The position numbers and the translations under genes were made by a program. DNA of 64,000 nucleotides, taken from NCBI GenBank assembly GCA_032718475.1, contig JAUCBJ010007243.1:62001-126000 (forward strand). Direction: 5' to 3'. The stretch comes from Nemertoderma westbladi. Taxonomy: Eukaryota > Xenacoelomorpha > Nemertodermatida > Nemertodermatidae. Under the pieces are notes generated by a model. That model did no database searches, had not been told where the DNA came from, and saw only the letters and a list, made by a program, of their open reading frames with translations. Positions 61,601 to 64,000 of the stretch are shown here, in pieces; within the stretch, counting starts at the first letter, position 1, and every line of letters starts with the position of its first letter.

Positions 61601-64000
61601 GGACAGTCCAGGTATGTTGTATTGTTCAGTCCAGGTATGTTCTATTGGACAGTCCAGGTATGTTGTATTGGACAGTCCAGGTATGTTGTATTGGACAATC
61701 CAGGTATGTTCTATTGGACAGTCCATGTATGTTGTATTGGACAGTCCAGGTATGTTCTATTGGACAGTCCAGGTATGTTGTATTGGACAGTCCAGGTATG
61801 TTCTATTGGACAGTCCAGGTATGTTGTATTGGACAGTCCATGTATGTTGTATTGTTCAATCCAGGTATGTTCTATTGGACAGTCCAGGTATGTTGTATTG
61901 TTCAGTCCAGGTATGTTCTATTGGACAGTCCAGGTATGTTGTATTGGACAGTCCAGGTATGTTGTATTGGACAATCCAGGTATGTTCTATTGGACAGTCC
62001 ATGTATGTTGTATTGTTCAATCCAGGTATGTTCTATTGGACAGTCCAGGTATGTTGTATTGGACAGTCCAGGTATGTTCTATTGGACAGTCCAGGTATGT
62101 TGTATTGGACAGTCCATGTATGTTGTATTGTTCAATCCAGGTATGTTCTATTGGACAGTCCAGGTATGTTGTATTGTTCAGTCCAGGTATGTTCTATTGG
62201 ACAGTCCAGGTATGTTGTATTGTTCAGTCCAGGTATGTTCTATTGGACAGTCCAGGTATGTTGTATTGGACAGTCCATGTATGTTGTATTGTTCAATCCA
62301 GGTATGTTCTATTGGACAGTCCAGGTATGTTGTATTGGACAGTCCAGGTATGTTCTATTGGACAGTCCAGGTATGTTGTATTGGACAGTCCATGTATGTT
62401 GTATTGTTCAATCCAGGTATGTTCTATTGGACAGTCCAGGTATGTTGTATTGTTCAGTCCAGGTATGTTCTATTGGACAGTCCAGGTATGTTGTATTGGA
62501 CAGTCCATGTATGTTGTATTGTTCAATCCAGGTATGTTCTATTGGACAGTCCAGGTATGTTGTATTGGACAGTCCAGGTATGTTCTATTGTTCAATCCAG
62601 GTATGTTCTATTGGACAGTCCAGGTATGTTGTATTGTTCAGTCCAGGTATGTTGTATTGGACAGTCCAGGTATGTTGTATTGTTCAGTCCAGGTATGTTG
62701 TATTGTTCAGTCCAGGTATGTTGTATTGTTCAATCCAGGTATGTTCTATTGGACAGTCCAGGTATGTTGTATTGTTCAATCCAGGTATGTTGTATTGTTC
62801 AGGCCAGGTATGTTGTATTGTTCAATCCAGGTATGTTCTATTGGACAGTCCAGGTATGTTGTATTGTTCAGTCCAGGTATGTTCTATTGGACAGTCCAGG
62901 TATGTTGTATTGTTCAGTCCAGGTATGTTGTATTGGACAGTCCAGGTATGTTGTATTGTTCAGTCCAGGTATGTTGTATTGTTCAGTCCAGGTATGTTGT
63001 ATTGTTCAATCCAGGTATGTTCTATTGGACAGTCCAGGTATGTTGTATTGTTCAGTCCAGGTATGTTGTATTGGACAGTCCAGGTATGTTGTATTGTTCA
63101 GTCCAGGTATGTTGTATTGTTCAGTCCAGGTATGTTGTATTGTTCAATCCAGGTATGTTCTATTGGACAGTCCAGGTATGTTGTATTGTTCAATCCAGGT
63201 ATGTTGTATTGGACAGTCCAGGTATGTTCTATTGGACAGTCCAGGTATGTTGTATTGGACAGTCCAGGTATGTTCTATTGGACAGTCCAGGTATGTTCTA
63301 TTGGACAGTCCAGGTATGTTGTATTGTTCAGTCCAGGTATGTTGTATTGTTCAGTCCAGGTATGTTGTATTGTTCAATCCAGGTATGTTCTATTGGACAG
63401 TCCAGGTATGTTGTATTGTTCAGTCCAGGTATGTTGTATTGGACAGTCCAGGTATGTTGTATTGTTCAGTCCAGGTATGTTGTATTGTTCAGTCCAGGTA
63501 TGTTGTATTGTTCAATCCAGGTATGTTCTATTGGACAGTCCAGGTATGTTGTATTGTTCAATCCAGGTATGTTGTATTGGACAGTCCAGGTATGTTCTAT
63601 TGGACAGTCCAGGTATGTTCTATTGGACAGTCCAGGTATGTTGTATTGTTCAGGCCAGGTATGTTGTATTGTTCAATCCAGGTATGTTCTATTGGACAGT
63701 CCAGGTATGTTGTATTGTTCAGTCCAGGTATGTTCTATTGGACAGTCCAGGTATGTTGTATTGTTCAGGCCAGGTATGTTCTATTGGACAGTCCAGGTAT
63801 GTTGTATTGTTCAGTCCAGGTATGTTGTATTGGACAGTCCAGGTATGTTGTATTGTTCAGTCCAGGTATGTTGTATTGGACAGTCCAGGTATGTTGTATT
63901 GGACAGTCCAGGTATGTTGTATTGGACAGTCCAGGTATGTTCTATTGTTCAATCCAGGTATGTTCTATTGGACAGTCCAGGTATGTTGTATTGGACAGTC
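40642..64000 (+). repeat. 23-bp satellite array derived from the NR2C exon 7 splice donor (continues past window)
   Basis: The unit is GTATGTT followed by GTATTGTTCAGTCCAG. The second part equals the last 16 nt of exon 7 and the first part equals the start of its intron. The main derived unit has GTATGTT followed by CTATTGGACAGTCCAG. Variation is mostly at unit position 8, at 14-15 (TT or GA), at 18 and at 23 (G, T or A). From 40642 to 63981 the phase is kept for 1014 periods, with a net shift of only 17 nt: a 1-nt loss near 47719, a net gain of 3 near 50876, and 5-nt TTCAG gains near 51201, 51712 and 51924. I see no CG dinucleotide in the units. The unit is stop-free in all forward frames, so frames of up to 4365 codons exist; these are artefacts. 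Stops appear only where a unit has GTAGGTT, TAGACAG or TCTAGG. Confidence 0.98.

Larger units (their letters stand above)
28757..64000 (+). other. NR2C: NR2C (TR2/TR4-type) nuclear receptor gene, seven coding exons in window, 3' end outside
   Basis: Joined coding exons: 28757-28856, 29740-29964, 34472-34840, 36347-36642, 39631-39706, 39954-40102 and 40356-40641. Phases agree at every junction (1, 1, 1, 0, 1, 0, then an open phase-1 donor), and the 500 codons contain no stop. The length before the missing C-terminus fits vertebrate TR2/TR4 (about 600 residues): roughly 100 residues of the LBD, including the AF-2 helix, should follow beyond 64000. Introns hold foldback repeats, LINE pieces and two tandem arrays seeded at splice donors. 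Family knowledge: orphan receptors binding direct repeats of AGGTCA, mostly acting as repressors. The first exon could be preceded by non-coding exons. Confidence 0.9.

Noticed and set aside
40642-64000. CRISPR-like array
   Set aside because: Units are directly adjacent with no unique spacers, and the context is a spliced animal gene.
40642-64000. Assembly artefact explaining the entire array
   Set aside because: The array carries structured variants, local higher-order blocks and rare shared indels, and begins in perfect register at a real donor. This looks biological, although the exact length needs long-read support.

Overview
The window is nuclear DNA of an animal (metazoan). It holds two spliced protein genes, an ADAM10-type metalloprotease and an NR2C (TR2/TR4) nuclear receptor, set among many transposons, foldback repeats and minisatellites. 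Introns follow GT-AG. The repeat landscape (non-LTR retrotransposon and Penelope-like fragments, hAT-like and TTAA-type DNA elements, foldback repeats, recurrent TAGGCCTA and TACCGGTA words) suggests a marine invertebrate, perhaps a deuterostome. The species cannot be fixed from sequence alone.

Layout. 1-2000: decayed LINE and Penelope-like reverse transcriptase relics. 3434-7173 (minus strand): a complete two-exon ADAM10/Kuzbanian coding region of 869 codons. 7174-28756: a repeat-dominated intergenic block. It has two copies of a TIR transposon carrying a 10-bp minisatellite (9422-13133 and 14966-18274), one small ORF resembling a retrotransposon ORF1 (13665-14129), a 62-bp tandem array, a TTAA-flanked element, a 13-bp minisatellite, LINE pieces, an hAT-like element with perfect 8-bp target duplication (25002-25799) and a foldback element (27665-28420). 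28757 to beyond 64000 (plus strand): the NR2C-type gene. Seven coding exons could be joined with matching phases (500 codons so far: N-terminal region, DNA-binding domain, hinge, and the first part of the ligand-binding domain). Its last exon(s) lie outside the window.

The most striking feature is 40642-64000. From the splice donor of the seventh NR2C exon to the window end, the intron is one continuous 23-bp satellite: 1014 full periods plus a partial one. The 23-bp unit is the exon-intron junction itself, 16 nt of coding sequence for the conserved LBD motif VLFSP plus the first 7 intron nt (GTATGTT). The same gene shows a second, small array with the same architecture at 36643-36817: 14 nt of exon end plus 7 nt GTATGTT, a 21-bp unit. 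So two donors of one gene have seeded tandem arrays, and the large one offers about a thousand decoy 5' splice sites. The very long open frames across the array come from a stop-free 23-bp unit and are not genes.

The two genes are divergently transcribed, with about 21.6 kb of repeats between their start codons. Nothing in the sequence indicates that they act together beyond being neighbours.
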